From Halalkalibacter akibai JCM 9157 (lineage in GTDB: Bacteria > Bacillota > Bacilli > Bacillales > Bacillaceae_D), in NCBI RefSeq assembly GCF_000513135.1, contig NZ_BAUV01000011.1, positions 1 through 64,000 on the forward strand: a DNA stretch of 64,000 nt, written 5' to 3'. Made by a program: the position numbers and the translations under genes. This document shows, piece after piece, positions 17,805 through 27,044 of the stretch. The notes under the pieces were generated by a model. The model saw only the letters and a list, made by a program, of their open reading frames with translations, did not search any database and was not told where the DNA came from. The stretch's first letter is position 1. Every line of letters begins with the position of its first letter.

Positions 17805-18680
17805 ATGGTTGGAGACAAGTCATTTGGCAGTCGACTATTTAACTTTACGAACCTAACAATACTTGCAATCATTGCATTGCTTTGCGTATTACCTTTCATA
17901 CATGTTCTAGCAGCATCATTTACGACAAGTGCTGAAATAGCTGAAAAACGTTTTGTATTAATTCCAACAGTGTGGAGTCTAGACGCTTACCGTTATATCT
18001 TCTCAACTGATACGGTTATGCGAGCGATGATGGTGTCGATCGGAGTTACATTAGGTGGAACGGCCTTTAGTATGTTTTTATCAACGTTAACGGCTTATGG
18101 TTTATCTCGTCAGGATTTGGTAGGAAGAAGATTTATCATGTTCTTTATTGTGTTTACGATGTTATTTAATGGGGGAATGATTCCGACCTTCTTGGTTGTA
18201 CAACAAACAGGATTACTTAACTCATTAGCAGCTCTAGTTATACCTGTCGCCATAAACGCATTTAATATGATTATCCTAAAAAGTTTCTTCCAAAATCTAC
18301 CTGCTGGATTAGAAGAGTCAGCAAAAATTGATGGCTGTAGTGATTTTGGAGTTCTATTTAGAATTGTTATCCCATGCTCAATGCCAGCAATAGCAACGAT
18401 TTCTTTATTTTACGCGGTGACGTATTGGAACACGTACATGCATGCCATTTTATATTTAAGTGATTCTTCAAAATGGCCAGTTCAAGTGTTATTAAGACAA
18501 ATTGTCGTATTGGCTAGTGGATTGAATTACGATGGTGCAGAATTTACAAGCGTTCCACCACCTGAAATTACTATTAAGATGGCGGTAATCGTGGTTGCTA
18601 CAATCCCAGTCTTGATTGTTTATCCATTCTTACAAAAGTACTTTGCTAAAGGTGCGTTAATTGGATCTATGAAAGGCTAA
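17805..18680 (+). CDS. ytcP: Oligosaccharide ABC transporter permease (YtcP/LplC family)
   Basis: Second channel subunit of the oligouronide importer. The 291 residues have six membrane segments, the MFNGGMIPTFLVVQQTGLLNS region and the EAA loop LEESAKIDGCSDFGVLFRIVIP near residue 175, and end in GALIGSMKG as LplC-type permeases do. AGGAGG precedes ATG 17805. It is the last importer subunit; a terminator follows. Confidence 0.93.
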   Translation: MVGDKSFGSRLFNFTNLTILAIIALLCVLPFIHVLAASFTTSAEIAEKRFVLIPTVWSLDAYRYIFSTDTVMRAMMVSIGVTLGGTAFSMFLSTLTAYGLSRQDLVGRRFIMFFIVFTMLFNGGMIPTFLVVQQTGLLNSLAALVIPVAINAFNMIILKSFFQNLPAGLEESAKIDGCSDFGVLFRIVIPCSMPAIATISLFYAVTYWNTYMHAILYLSDSSKWPVQVLLRQIVVLASGLNYDGAEFTSVPPPEITIKMAVIVVATIPVLIVYPFLQKYFAKGALIGSMKG

Positions 18681-18708
18681 GTTTACTTGATTAGCGGAGG
18701 ACTATTTT

Positions 18709-18750
18709 AAAAAAAAGCCGCAACTTGCTTGCGGCTGGATGCTTTTTAAT
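18709..18750 (+). terminator. Terminator after ytcP
   Basis: AGCCGCAA and TTGCGGCT pair around cttgc, preceded by a run of A and followed within ten bases by TTTTTAA. It separates the importer from the toroid gene. Confidence 0.7.
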
Positions 18751-18770
18751 ACAAGAAAGCAGGTGAAAGA

Positions 18771-19880
18771 ATGGGTATGAATACGAACAAATTTCAACAA
18801 GTTCTAGACCAAATCGACCAACAATTTGAAGGTGTATTTCAATGGCTGGCAGGACAATATGATCCTGGGACAGGCGGTTTTTATTATGCAAGGAGTTCTG
18901 TTTCGGATCATCGCTTCATCCCAGACATTGAATCAACAGCGCAAGCTTTAAACATTCTTATCCGAAACGATCTTCTAAAGTTGATGCCAGAACAGATGAG
19001 AGAACAAATGATCAGGTTTTTCCAGAATAAACAAGAAGCCAGTACTGGTTTTTTCTTTGATGAAAATCCTGCTATGAAAAAAGATGAGGTTATGGTCCAT
19101 CGAGCGATAGGCTATAGTGTTCGCTCATTGGAACAAATCGGGAGCAAACCGCTTTTTTCGTTGCCAAGAGAAGCAAATACGGCTCCGAGCTATACTAATA
19201 CACCGGAAACCTATCTACAAAAATGGAAAAGCATCGATTTGCGTAATAGTTGGAGAGGGTGCGATCTTTTAGCGACCTCATGCGTTTATATGGGTGAAAT
19301 GTCGGAGAAAGAGCGAGAACCCTTTTTAAAAGTAGCCGTCAATTATTTAGCTTCGATACAAGATCAGGAAACTGGATTATGGGGACAAGGAAGTTTATAT
19401 AATCGCCTTTCTGGCACATTTAAGCTTCACACATTTTATAGTAGGTTCCAGATTCCGATGCCCAATACAGATAAAATCTATCAAAGCATTTTAACATGTC
19501 TACGAACAGAGGAAGCGATTGATATGTGCTACATCAGAAATCCAATTGATCTTCTATCATATATGAATATGGACATTCCAGAAAGTGAACTAGTGGAAAT
19601 TTTAGAAATTACCGCAAATAATATGAGTAATTTAAAAAGAGAAGATGGCGGTTTTTCTAGAGAGTTACATGCCTCACCACCAGCTCCCAATGTTGCACAA
19701 GTGAAAAAAGATGAGGTTTATCCTAATATGCCTGAAGCGGTTTGTTTAGGTAAGGGGCTGATTGAAGGAGACATGAATGCAACTACACAAGCGACTTTGA
19801 TTAGATTGCAATGCTTTAAATTAACCGGTCGCGAATCGAAGCCTATTAAAAATAGTCAAGAGTTTTATCAGTTCCTTTAG
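18771..19880 (+). CDS. Unrecognised alpha/alpha-toroid protein in the pectin locus
   Basis: A 369-residue cytoplasmic protein without signal peptide or membrane segment. Its repeated helical pattern has three Gly-aromatic turns, DPGTGGFYYA near residue 29, QDQETGLWGQGS near 200 and REDGGFSREL near 288. These resemble the QW-type turns of the terpene cyclase/prenyltransferase toroid and of (alpha/alpha)6 glycosidases. I do not recognise a named family and do not assign a reaction. Conserved-looking acids in PDIEST and DLRNSWRGCDLL could be catalytic. It lies between the importer and MFS/KdgF/GH28 genes, so a role with imported oligouronides is likely. ATG 18777 is an alternative start. Confidence 0.6.
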   Translation: MGMNTNKFQQVLDQIDQQFEGVFQWLAGQYDPGTGGFYYARSSVSDHRFIPDIESTAQALNILIRNDLLKLMPEQMREQMIRFFQNKQEASTGFFFDENPAMKKDEVMVHRAIGYSVRSLEQIGSKPLFSLPREANTAPSYTNTPETYLQKWKSIDLRNSWRGCDLLATSCVYMGEMSEKEREPFLKVAVNYLASIQDQETGLWGQGSLYNRLSGTFKLHTFYSRFQIPMPNTDKIYQSILTCLRTEEAIDMCYIRNPIDLLSYMNMDIPESELVEILEITANNMSNLKREDGGFSRELHASPPAPNVAQVKKDEVYPNMPEAVCLGKGLIEGDMNATTQATLIRLQCFKLTGRESKPIKNSQEFYQFL

Positions 19881-19953
19881 CTTGTTCATTGTAAAGTGAG
19901 CAAGAAAGTCAGTCTAGTTGCCAAGCTTGAATGGGAGAGAAGTGTTTTAGTAC

Positions 19954-21150
19954 ATGAAACTACTTAGTTTACCAAAAGAAAAGAGATTGTCTGAACAAGC
20001 TGTTCTTACACTTGTGAACCACACCATCTTTCAATTTGGAAACTCATTATCATTAATTTTTATTAATCTTTATTTATGGCGATTAACAGAAAGCTTGGTA
20101 GTCAATGGACTTTTTAACTTAAGTGCTCTTTTAGCTCAAGCAGTCGCTACGGTATTGATTGGGAAAATCGCAAAGCAAAAAGGTCATCTGTCCATTTATC
20201 GTTATGGTATTTTCTTAACTGCTTTCTTTTATCTTTGTATAATTGTGACCCAAGAAAACATGGTTCATTATTTTGTTTGGTTTGCCTTATTAAGAGGGAT
20301 CTCACAAGCAGCTTATTGGTTAAGTTATTTTACGCTTGCACATGAAGTATCTAATAATGAAAATCGCCATCGCTATCTTGGTTGGAACCAACTTTTGATG
20401 GGAGTAGCTAATTTAATAGGGCCTGCTGCAGCAGGGGTTGTCATCAGTTTGAGTACAGAGTTAACGGGCTACTCGATCGTTTTCTCTACTGCATTTGTTA
20501 TGTTCATAATAGCTACAATTGGAAGCTTTCGTATTCAAACAGATGAGTCCCATCATAAAGCATATTACATGAAGTACCTTAGGCAAATGATCAAGAAAAA
20601 GCCTAATTTTATCAGAGCTCTTATCGGTTGGTTTGTTATAGGATTCCCTCAAGGAATATTAATGTATATCCCACCGATTTTACTTTTTTCTATATTTCCT
20701 GATGAGAGTTTCATAGGTTATATGAATATAGTCTTTCTGAGTTTGTCAATTATCGCGAGTTACATCATTTCGCGAATAGCCCATCATGAGTCAACTAAGG
20801 TATATTTATTGATCGCGGCTATCGGATTTTTGTTTTCAACGGTGTTTTTAATGTGGGAGATTGCGATCTGGTCTGTGGTGTTATTTATGTCTGTTCATTC
20901 GTTATTTAAACCTTTGCAAGCAAATACGTATGCAGTCTATTATTTCACTTGGCTTGACCAACTTCCGCTTAAGGAACATTTCCGAGTGGAATCCGTTGTC
21001 CTGCGTGAGACAATCATTAATTTTGGGAGAGGTTTAGGGATCATTATATTTATGGTTTTTTCAACTGATATAAATCCAGTCACTATACCTTGGATTTTAG
21101 TTTTCATAATGGCAGGGCAACTGTGGATTCCATGGCTTGCTAAAGAATAA
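19954..21150 (+). CDS. Major facilitator superfamily transporter
   Basis: 398 residues with about twelve hydrophobic segments and an MFS-like loop between helices 2 and 3 (GKIAKQKGHLSIYRYG). The central loop YYMKYLRQMIKKKPNFIRAL divides two six-helix halves. It lies just 17 bases before kdgF, so it is probably co-expressed with the intracellular pectin enzymes. It may move a uronate or export a product; direction and cargo cannot be read. The start ATG 19954 has only a distant GGGAGAG site. Confidence 0.8.
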   Translation: MKLLSLPKEKRLSEQAVLTLVNHTIFQFGNSLSLIFINLYLWRLTESLVVNGLFNLSALLAQAVATVLIGKIAKQKGHLSIYRYGIFLTAFFYLCIIVTQENMVHYFVWFALLRGISQAAYWLSYFTLAHEVSNNENRHRYLGWNQLLMGVANLIGPAAAGVVISLSTELTGYSIVFSTAFVMFIIATIGSFRIQTDESHHKAYYMKYLRQMIKKKPNFIRALIGWFVIGFPQGILMYIPPILLFSIFPDESFIGYMNIVFLSLSIIASYIISRIAHHESTKVYLLIAAIGFLFSTVFLMWEIAIWSVVLFMSVHSLFKPLQANTYAVYYFTWLDQLPLKEHFRVESVVLRETIINFGRGLGIIIFMVFSTDINPVTIPWILVFIMAGQLWIPWLAKE

Positions 21151-21167
21151 TAGAAGGAGGAGATAAA

Positions 21168-21479
21168 ATGTCTCGAAGCGGAGAGTGGGAAACGGTAGCT
21201 ATTGGAGTCAAAAGAAAGATACATCCACCTGGTAAGCAGTTAATGTTAATGGAAGTGGAATTTGAAAAAGGAGGAGTAGGTGATATTCATAGTCATCCTC
21301 ACGAACAATACACCTATTGTTTAGCCGGGAAATTTGAATTTACTCTAGGAGAGAACACTCATATCCTAAATCAAGGAGAAACACTTTATATCCCAGGAAA
21401 TGTTGCTCATGGTGTAGTGGCACTTGAGTCAGGAGTTTTATTAGATACCTTTAGCCCATTAAGGGAAGACTTGCTTTAA
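21168..21479 (+). CDS. kdgF: Cupin protein KdgF (unsaturated galacturonate to DKI)
   Basis: Small metal cupin that opens 4,5-unsaturated galacturonate to 5-keto-4-deoxyuronate, the substrate of KduI. The 103 residues hold the metal ligands in DIHSHPHEQ (His41/43/45, Gln47) and His81 (NVAHGV), and end with the family tail DTFSPLREDLL. AGGAGG precedes ATG 21168. Its place before GH28 and near GH105 fits, since GH105 releases the unsaturated sugar. Confidence 0.88.
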   Translation: MSRSGEWETVAIGVKRKIHPPGKQLMLMEVEFEKGGVGDIHSHPHEQYTYCLAGKFEFTLGENTHILNQGETLYIPGNVAHGVVALESGVLLDTFSPLREDLL

Positions 21480-21538
21480 ATGTTCCCGCTGTTTGAGAAA
21501 AAATTAGAAAGTCAATTATTTAGGAGGTCCACAATCAC

Positions 21539-23068
21539 ATGTCGATCTACGATATTACAAACTTTGGTGCTAAAGGAGATATGGTTACAGATAATAGTGA
21601 AGCCATTGGTTTAGCAATTGCAGCTTGTTCGGACGCAAATGGAGGAACCGTTTATATTCCTGCAGGTACCTTTTTAACAGGCCCTATTAAGTTAAAAAGC
21701 AACATGACTTTATATGTCGAGTCTGGTGCTATTGTTTTATTCAAGGATGATTTTAATGCTTATCAGCCGGAGATTACAAGATGGTCAGGTTATGAATGTT
21801 ATGGATATTCTCCGTTAATTTACGGAAATGGATTGAAAAATGTGTCCATTAAAGGTCAAGGTAAATTCGATGGTCAAGGAAAATTATGGTGGCAAACATA
21901 CCACAGCATTAAAAAAGGGGAACATTACTCTTCTTCATTAACAGAAAAACTAATTGAGTTAAATAAAAGCAAACTCGATACTTCTACGAATTTAGTAGAG
22001 TGGGAAACACAATTTTTACGTCCGCCATTGCTACAGTTATTTAATTGTGAACAAGTAACAATTGAAGGAGTTACGCTAGCTAATTCTCCTTTTTGGAACA
22101 CACATCTTGTTTATTGTAATCATGTAAGTGTACGTAATGTAACGTTTAAAAATCCGTCGACGACTCCTAATGGAGATGGATTTGATATAGACTCTTGTTC
22201 AAATGTACGTGTGTCTGATTGTCATTTTGATGTAGGTGATGATTGTTTATGTTTGAAATCTGGGATAAATGAGGATGGTAGGAGAGTCGGTAGACCAACT
22301 GAAAATGTAACGATTACCAATTGTACGATGCAAGCTGGACATGGTGGAGTTGTGATGGGCAGTGAGAACTCAGGAGGAATTCGAAATATAACCGTTTCAA
22401 ATTGTGTATTTATTGGAACAGATCGTGGCATTCGGATAAAGACAAATCGTGCGCGAGGAGCATACATCGAAAATATTCTAGTGAACAATATATTTATGGA
22501 AGATGTCTTTTGTCCATTAGCAATAAATTCGTTTTACCGTTATGGTGTTGATGAAACTGATTTGTTATTAACAAAACCTGATGCGATTCCAGTAACTGAA
22601 AAAACACCGAAAATCAAGCATATTCAAATTAGCAATGTTACTGCTAAAAAGTGCAGGGCTGCTGCTGCTTTTATTTATGGCCTACCGGAGATGCCAGTCG
22701 AAGATATTTCGCTAAGGCATGTAACTTTTGAGATGACGACAGACCCAAACGAACAGGGCGGAGAACCAGACATGGTAAAAGATGAGATTCATATGGCTGG
22801 TGATGGAATTTATTGCAAGCATGTTTTTGGAATGGAATTGCACCGAGTAAGGGTTGAAACAAGGCAAGGTTCTGCATTATCAATGGAGAACGTGTCTAAT
22901 GTGGATGTGGATCATCTTATTATGAACAATATCCATCCCGAAACCCCCGTCGTTACGCTTAAAAATGCAAAGAATGTTTATTTATCAGGAAGGCAAGTGA
23001 CCGAGGTAGAAGGTTATTTACATGCAGAAGATCATAGTTACCAAGATATTATTGTAAGTTGCAACTGA
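21539..23068 (+). CDS. Intracellular GH28 polygalacturonase
   Basis: Right-handed beta-helix glycosidase that hydrolyses alpha-1,4-galacturonan or rhamnogalacturonan fragments. All GH28 catalytic motifs are present: NGD at 211-213 (for the usual NTD), GDD at 233-235, GHG at 267-269 and RIK at 299-301. There is no signal peptide, so it acts on imported oligomers and is probably an exo-enzyme. Length 509 is usual. AGGAGG precedes ATG 21539. Confidence 0.92.
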   Translation: MSIYDITNFGAKGDMVTDNSEAIGLAIAACSDANGGTVYIPAGTFLTGPIKLKSNMTLYVESGAIVLFKDDFNAYQPEITRWSGYECYGYSPLIYGNGLKNVSIKGQGKFDGQGKLWWQTYHSIKKGEHYSSSLTEKLIELNKSKLDTSTNLVEWETQFLRPPLLQLFNCEQVTIEGVTLANSPFWNTHLVYCNHVSVRNVTFKNPSTTPNGDGFDIDSCSNVRVSDCHFDVGDDCLCLKSGINEDGRRVGRPTENVTITNCTMQAGHGGVVMGSENSGGIRNITVSNCVFIGTDRGIRIKTNRARGAYIENILVNNIFMEDVFCPLAINSFYRYGVDETDLLLTKPDAIPVTEKTPKIKHIQISNVTAKKCRAAAAFIYGLPEMPVEDISLRHVTFEMTTDPNEQGGEPDMVKDEIHMAGDGIYCKHVFGMELHRVRVETRQGSALSMENVSNVDVDHLIMNNIHPETPVVTLKNAKNVYLSGRQVTEVEGYLHAEDHSYQDIIVSCN

Positions 23069-23104
23069 AATTTTCATTGAAGTATATAGGCGGAGGAAAA
23101 TGAA

Positions 23105-24160
23105 ATGTGGTCACCAGATTCATTTTTAAACCAACTTTATAACGAGGTCGTTTATACCCATGTCCAAACATACGACTTAGAGTGGAAAAAAAAACTGAAA
23201 TCCCGTTTAGACGAAGTATTAGGCGATTTTACAAGTGTAAAAGTAGAGGGACAATCGGAAATATTAGAAATGGTTGAACAGGAAGAGTATGTCCGGTTAA
23301 GAGTTCTCTTGACAACCGGAACATCATTGAAAATGCCTTTATATGTTTTACTTCCAAAGATGAAAGCACAAGAGAAAAGACCGGCTGTGCTAGCTCTTCA
23401 TGGCCACGGTTATGGTAGTCGAGAAATTGTTGGTTTACACCCAGGTGGACTAAATAACAAGGGAGACCCGGGAATTCATAGAAATTTTGCAGTTGAACTA
23501 GTGAAAAAAGGGGTTGTTGTCGTGGCCCCAGAATTAATCGGGTTTGGTGATCGAAAACTAAAAGGAGATCAGCACGCTGAGTCTGCTCATGCTAATTCTT
23601 GTTTTCAGATCGCGAGTCATTTGCTCTTATTAAACAAAACGTTAGCTGGATTAAGAGTGTTTGAATGTAGGCGGGTCTTAGATTATATGGAAAGTTTGGT
23701 AGAGATAGATTTTGAGAAAATTGGCTGCATGGGGTTGTCGGGAGGGGGACTCGTTGCTGCTTTCACTGCAGCACTTGATGATAGAATTAAGGCAACCGTT
23801 GTTAGTGGGTACGCGAATACATTTAAAGGAAGTGTCTTATCTAGAAAACATTGTCTAGATAATTACTTACCAGGGATCTTACAATATGCAGAACTTCCTG
23901 AATTAATAGGATTAATTTCTCCTAGAAAATTGTTTATAGAAGCGGGAGTGAACGTTCATCTATTTCCCGAACAAGAAGTCGAAGTAGCTTTAATAACACT
24001 ACGGGAGATTTATAAATCAGATAACGCTGAACAAGCTTTATACAGTCATTTTTTTGATGGAGGTCATGAAATCTGTGGGGACAGATCTTTTGACTGGCTA
24101 GTAAATGCTTTAGGAAAATCAACCAATTATAGAGGTAGTTACAAGGAGGAAAACAAATGA
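23105..24160 (+). CDS. ytaP: Alpha/beta hydrolase, YtaP-like esterase
   Basis: Abhydrolase-7-type protein of 351 residues, related to B. subtilis YtaP. The oxyanion turn is LHGHGYG near residue 99, the nucleophile Ser is in CMGLSGGG near 215 and the catalytic His in GGHEIC near 322. With pectin enzymes on both sides it probably removes acetyl or methyl esters from imported oligomers inside the cell. The stop overlaps the next start (ATGA at 24157), so it is translationally coupled to the GH105 gene. Confidence 0.82.
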   Translation: MWSPDSFLNQLYNEVVYTHVQTYDLEWKKKLKSRLDEVLGDFTSVKVEGQSEILEMVEQEEYVRLRVLLTTGTSLKMPLYVLLPKMKAQEKRPAVLALHGHGYGSREIVGLHPGGLNNKGDPGIHRNFAVELVKKGVVVVAPELIGFGDRKLKGDQHAESAHANSCFQIASHLLLLNKTLAGLRVFECRRVLDYMESLVEIDFEKIGCMGLSGGGLVAAFTAALDDRIKATVVSGYANTFKGSVLSRKHCLDNYLPGILQYAELPELIGLISPRKLFIEAGVNVHLFPEQEVEVALITLREIYKSDNAEQALYSHFFDGGHEICGDRSFDWLVNALGKSTNYRGSYKEENK

Positions 24161-25266
24161 CAAATCAAATAATGGTAAACGGCAAAAAAGCTTTAGAATG
24201 GGCAGAAAAGGCCAGTCTTAGTTTAATGAATCAATTTGAGCCAATCATGCTTCCACCAGCGAATAGGTGGCACTATCATCAAGGTGTCTTTCTATGTGGT
24301 GTGCATAGTGTCTGGCAAGAAACACAAAAAGCAGAGTATCTTCAGTATTTTAAAGGGTATGTAGATAAATTAGTCGATGAGAATGGGAACTTCTATTTTG
24401 AAAGAGATCAATTAGATGCGATACAACCTGGCTTGTTGCTTTTGCCACTTTATGAACAAACAGGTGAAGAGAGATATAAGGTTGCAGCATCAAAACTACG
24501 AAATCTACTTAATACGATAAATAAAACGAGTGAAGGTGGCTTTTGGCATAAAGATAAATATCCTTATCAAATGTGGCTTGACGGTTTATATATGGCAGGA
24601 CCGTTTACAGTTAAGTATGGTCAACAGTTTAATGAACCAGAATTAGTTGAACTTGTTTTAAAACAGGAAGAATTGATGAGAAAAAATACAAAAGATGATC
24701 GAACAGGTTTATACTTTCACGGATGGGACGAAAGTGGAAACACACCTTGGAGTGTTCCGGATACTCATACAGCACCAGAGGTTTGGGGGAGATCACTTGG
24801 CTGGTATGGGCTAGCAGTCGTTGATATAATTGGTATGCTGCCAGATGATCATCCTAAAAAGGCTGAGTTGATAACGGTACTTCAAAGTTTAATAGAGAAT
24901 CTAGTCCGATATCAAGATGAGGAAACTGGTTTATGGTATCAAATTGTGGATAAAGGACATCTCGAAGACAATTGGTTAGAAAGTTCTTGCTCAAGTCTGT
25001 TTGTATATACAATTGCCAAAGCAGTTAACGAGAATTACATTGATCCAAAGTATTATGAAAATGCGAGAAAAGCTTATGAAGGTATTATTTCACGTTATAT
25101 CGAAGTGGATGAAAATGATAACGTAAAATTGACTGGAATCTGTATTGGGACATCGATTGGAGTTTATGATTATTATATTAATAGAGAAACATGCGAGAAT
25201 GATTTACATGGTGTAGGTGCTTTTATTTTAGCTTCAATGCAAATATACAGACAAGAAGCAAAGTAA
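24157..25266 (+). CDS. yteR: Unsaturated rhamnogalacturonyl/galacturonyl hydrolase, GH105 (YteR-like)
   Basis: Cytoplasmic (alpha/alpha)6-barrel glycosidase that removes the 4,5-unsaturated uronate from lyase-made oligomers by hydration of its double bond. The 369 residues carry the catalytic Asp142 in MWLDGLYMAGPF (Asp143 in YteR), WHYHQGV near 38, HGWDESG and WGRSLGWYGLAVVDIIG. The product feeds KdgF. ATG 24157 overlaps the stop of ytaP and follows AAGGAGG. Confidence 0.94.
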   Translation: MTNQIMVNGKKALEWAEKASLSLMNQFEPIMLPPANRWHYHQGVFLCGVHSVWQETQKAEYLQYFKGYVDKLVDENGNFYFERDQLDAIQPGLLLLPLYEQTGEERYKVAASKLRNLLNTINKTSEGGFWHKDKYPYQMWLDGLYMAGPFTVKYGQQFNEPELVELVLKQEELMRKNTKDDRTGLYFHGWDESGNTPWSVPDTHTAPEVWGRSLGWYGLAVVDIIGMLPDDHPKKAELITVLQSLIENLVRYQDEETGLWYQIVDKGHLEDNWLESSCSSLFVYTIAKAVNENYIDPKYYENARKAYEGIISRYIEVDENDNVKLTGICIGTSIGVYDYYINRETCENDLHGVGAFILASMQIYRQEAK

Positions 25267-25296
25267 GATTTTTTAAACCTTCCAGTGTGTCTATGA

Positions 25297-25326
25297 AGAG
25301 AGGGAATTGATAGGTTTTCCCTCTCT
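25297..25326 (+). terminator. Hairpin after yteR
   Basis: Perfect 10-bp stem AGAGAGGGAA / TTCCCTCTCT with a 10-base loop. There is no T-run, but a -10-like TATAAT follows near 25341, suggesting a separate yteS promoter. Confidence 0.6.
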
Positions 25327-25392
25327 AATGGATAAATAATGATATAATTAGATAGACAACTAGAGTATGAATATGAAAGGAAGGTTTAAAAT

Positions 25393-25923
25393 TTGAATAG
25401 ACTTTTGCACGTACTTATACCTATTGTTTTCATTGTTATTATAAGTGGCTGTAGTAACAATGAAGATAAGACTCATGTTTTGTTTATTTCTTCGATCCCA
25501 CATACTTTAGCTGAGGAAGTTGAAGATGTCGTTTCAAGCGCTGTTCAAATGCACGAGGATCTTCGAGTTCAAATGCACCCGATGTCGTATGAAAGATTGA
25601 TGGTTGAAATCGCTGTCCATAATGGTGAAATTTTATTTCTAGATGAACAATTAATGTCTGCAGCATATGACCCTACTGGACTAGTACCATTAGATGAGAT
25701 CTTAAATGATGAGTGGGAATCATTAATACCTGACGACTACAGAGCAGTTGATGAAAAAACCGGTCAAACCCATGTATACGCGATTCCTTTTAACAATGAC
25801 TCTTCGTTTCTAGAAAACCTTGGTGTTGAACTCGAAAACCCTTTAGTAGCAATCGTTCCCATATACGCAGAAAATAAAGCGTTTTCAATGGAGCTTTTGC
25901 AGTATATAATGGAAACTAACTAA
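25393..25923 (+). CDS. yteS: YteS-like lipoprotein
   Basis: 176-residue lipoprotein starting at TTG 25393 behind GGAAGG, with a short signal peptide and lipobox IISGC. It resembles B. subtilis YteS, which lies between yteR and the yteT/yteU genes; the exact role of YteS is not known. Part of the mature protein (SIPHTLAEEVEDVVSSAVQ) looks like a shortened solute-binding-protein domain, so it may assist the importer. Confidence 0.7.
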   Translation: MNRLLHVLIPIVFIVIISGCSNNEDKTHVLFISSIPHTLAEEVEDVVSSAVQMHEDLRVQMHPMSYERLMVEIAVHNGEILFLDEQLMSAAYDPTGLVPLDEILNDEWESLIPDDYRAVDEKTGQTHVYAIPFNNDSSFLENLGVELENPLVAIVPIYAENKAFSMELLQYIMETN

Positions 25924-25954
25924 TAAGCTAGTTTAGTGAAAGTAGGAATGACCA

Positions 25955-26614
25955 ATGGAAATGAATGGATTCATGGGCAATTTTTATCGAATTAGTGTGT
26001 TTATTTCAAGGTTAGCTTATATCAATGTCCTATGGATTATGTTTACATTATTAGGATTAGTGCTATTTGGTTTAATGCCAGCAACTGTTGCAATGTTTGC
26101 TGTGATAAGAAAGTGGATCAATGGGACAGAAGATTTCCCTATGTTTAAGACATTCTGGCAAAACTATAAATCAGAGTTTGTAAAATCAAATATCTTTGGG
26201 TTATTTTTTGCTTTTCTAGGCTATATTTTGTATGTGAATTTCCTCATCGTAGCTGATCAAGTTCTGTGGATGACAGTTGTTAGGTATATATTACTCGTTA
26301 TATGCATTTTATATATTATTACAGTTCTAATGTTTTTCCCTGTTTATGTGCATTTCAAATTAAAAGGGGCAGAGTATTTAAAAACAGCTCTCTTTCTAGG
26401 AATGGCCTATCCGCAATATACGATTGTCATGATTCTTGGAATTGTTGGAATTCAATATATTATGATGTATCTACCAGGATTAATTCCTTTTTTTACAGCA
26501 AGTTTAATCGGTTACGTTATCACAAAGATTGCTACGATTATCTTTAAAGTTGTAGAGAGAAAAAGTAAAGTAGCAGAAGAACAACAGAGGGCTGAGGAAA
26601 TACAAGTTTTTTAG
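25955..26614 (+). CDS. yteU: DUF624 membrane protein (YteU-like)
   Basis: 219-residue membrane protein with about five hydrophobic segments and the DUF624 opening NFYRISVFISRLAYINVLWIMF and LMPATVAMFAVIRKW. Proteins of this family are found beside LplB/LplC-type importers. The function is unknown; a role in importer assembly or regulation is a guess from context. ATG 25955 follows GTAGGA. Confidence 0.8.
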   Translation: MEMNGFMGNFYRISVFISRLAYINVLWIMFTLLGLVLFGLMPATVAMFAVIRKWINGTEDFPMFKTFWQNYKSEFVKSNIFGLFFAFLGYILYVNFLIVADQVLWMTVVRYILLVICILYIITVLMFFPVYVHFKLKGAEYLKTALFLGMAYPQYTIVMILGIVGIQYIMMYLPGLIPFFTASLIGYVITKIATIIFKVVERKSKVAEEQQRAEEIQVF

Positions 26615-26704
26615 GTTAAAAGTATCAGAGGGGACTTTCCTTATCTTATATTAGTTTAATGTTCTTCAATAATTGTTACTATGCTTTATGAAATTTTAAA
26701 ATTG

Positions 26705-26955
26705 TAATGGAGCGGAAGGCACTTGACTCCTGCGGGAAGTGAGAAAAAGGCAAGACCACACAGACAAACGTCGTGGGGGCTTGGCTTACTCCCCGCAAAA
26801 AGCAAGGTGGCCACTTAAAAAGGGTGGTTTTCTCTCTTTTTAAGCTGGCTTGTTAAGCAACGTGTGGAGCCATTGCTGCTTCCTTGACTCTGCTAAAAAG
26901 GACTTTTTCAGTGGCCTCAAAAGCAAGTGCCTGCAGCGTAATGGAACGGAGCTGT
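26705..26955. repeat. Interspersed palindromic repeat A, copy 2 (split by element B)
   Basis: Inverted relative to copy 1. It runs from aatggagcggaaggcacttgac to gcctgcagcgtaatggaacgg, with B inserted near its right end rather than in the left third as in copy 1. The right flank (gaacaacaaagt, aaaatag, to about 26995) is shared with the remnant at 37186. This fills most of the gap between yteU and yteT. Confidence 0.8.
26806..26918. mobile_element. MITE-like element B, copy 2
   Basis: About 113 bp, homologous to element B at 4161-4270 (shared gcaacgtgtggagccattgc, gctgcttccttga, gactttttcagtggcctc). The left terminal repeat is worn (ggtggccactt) and the right is intact. The 8-bp direct repeat aaaagcaa at 26798-26805 and 26919-26926 marks the target duplication. 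It encodes nothing. Confidence 0.78.
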
Positions 26956-27009
26956 AGGGGAAATTACCTAATGAACAACAAAGTTCAAAAATAGTTTTGT
27001 TTAATACTA

Positions 27010-27025
27010 ATAACAACGTTGTTAT
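27010..27025. promoter_or_regulatory. LacI-family (KdgR-like) operator before yteT
   Basis: Perfect palindrome ATAACAACGTTGTTAT, 20 bases before the yteT start, overlapping the leader just ahead of the AGGAGG site. Confidence 0.83.
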
Positions 27026-27044
27026 AAAAATAGGAGGTTTACCT

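Noticed and set aside
17488-17899. Minus-strand frames with repeated FELRAFRKGKF peptide
   Set aside because: They are translations of the 66-bp tandem repeat, have no ribosome site and overlap the ends of two secure permease genes.
26302-26547. Cys/Tyr-rich frame inside yteU
   Set aside because: Alternative-frame shadow of a membrane protein gene.
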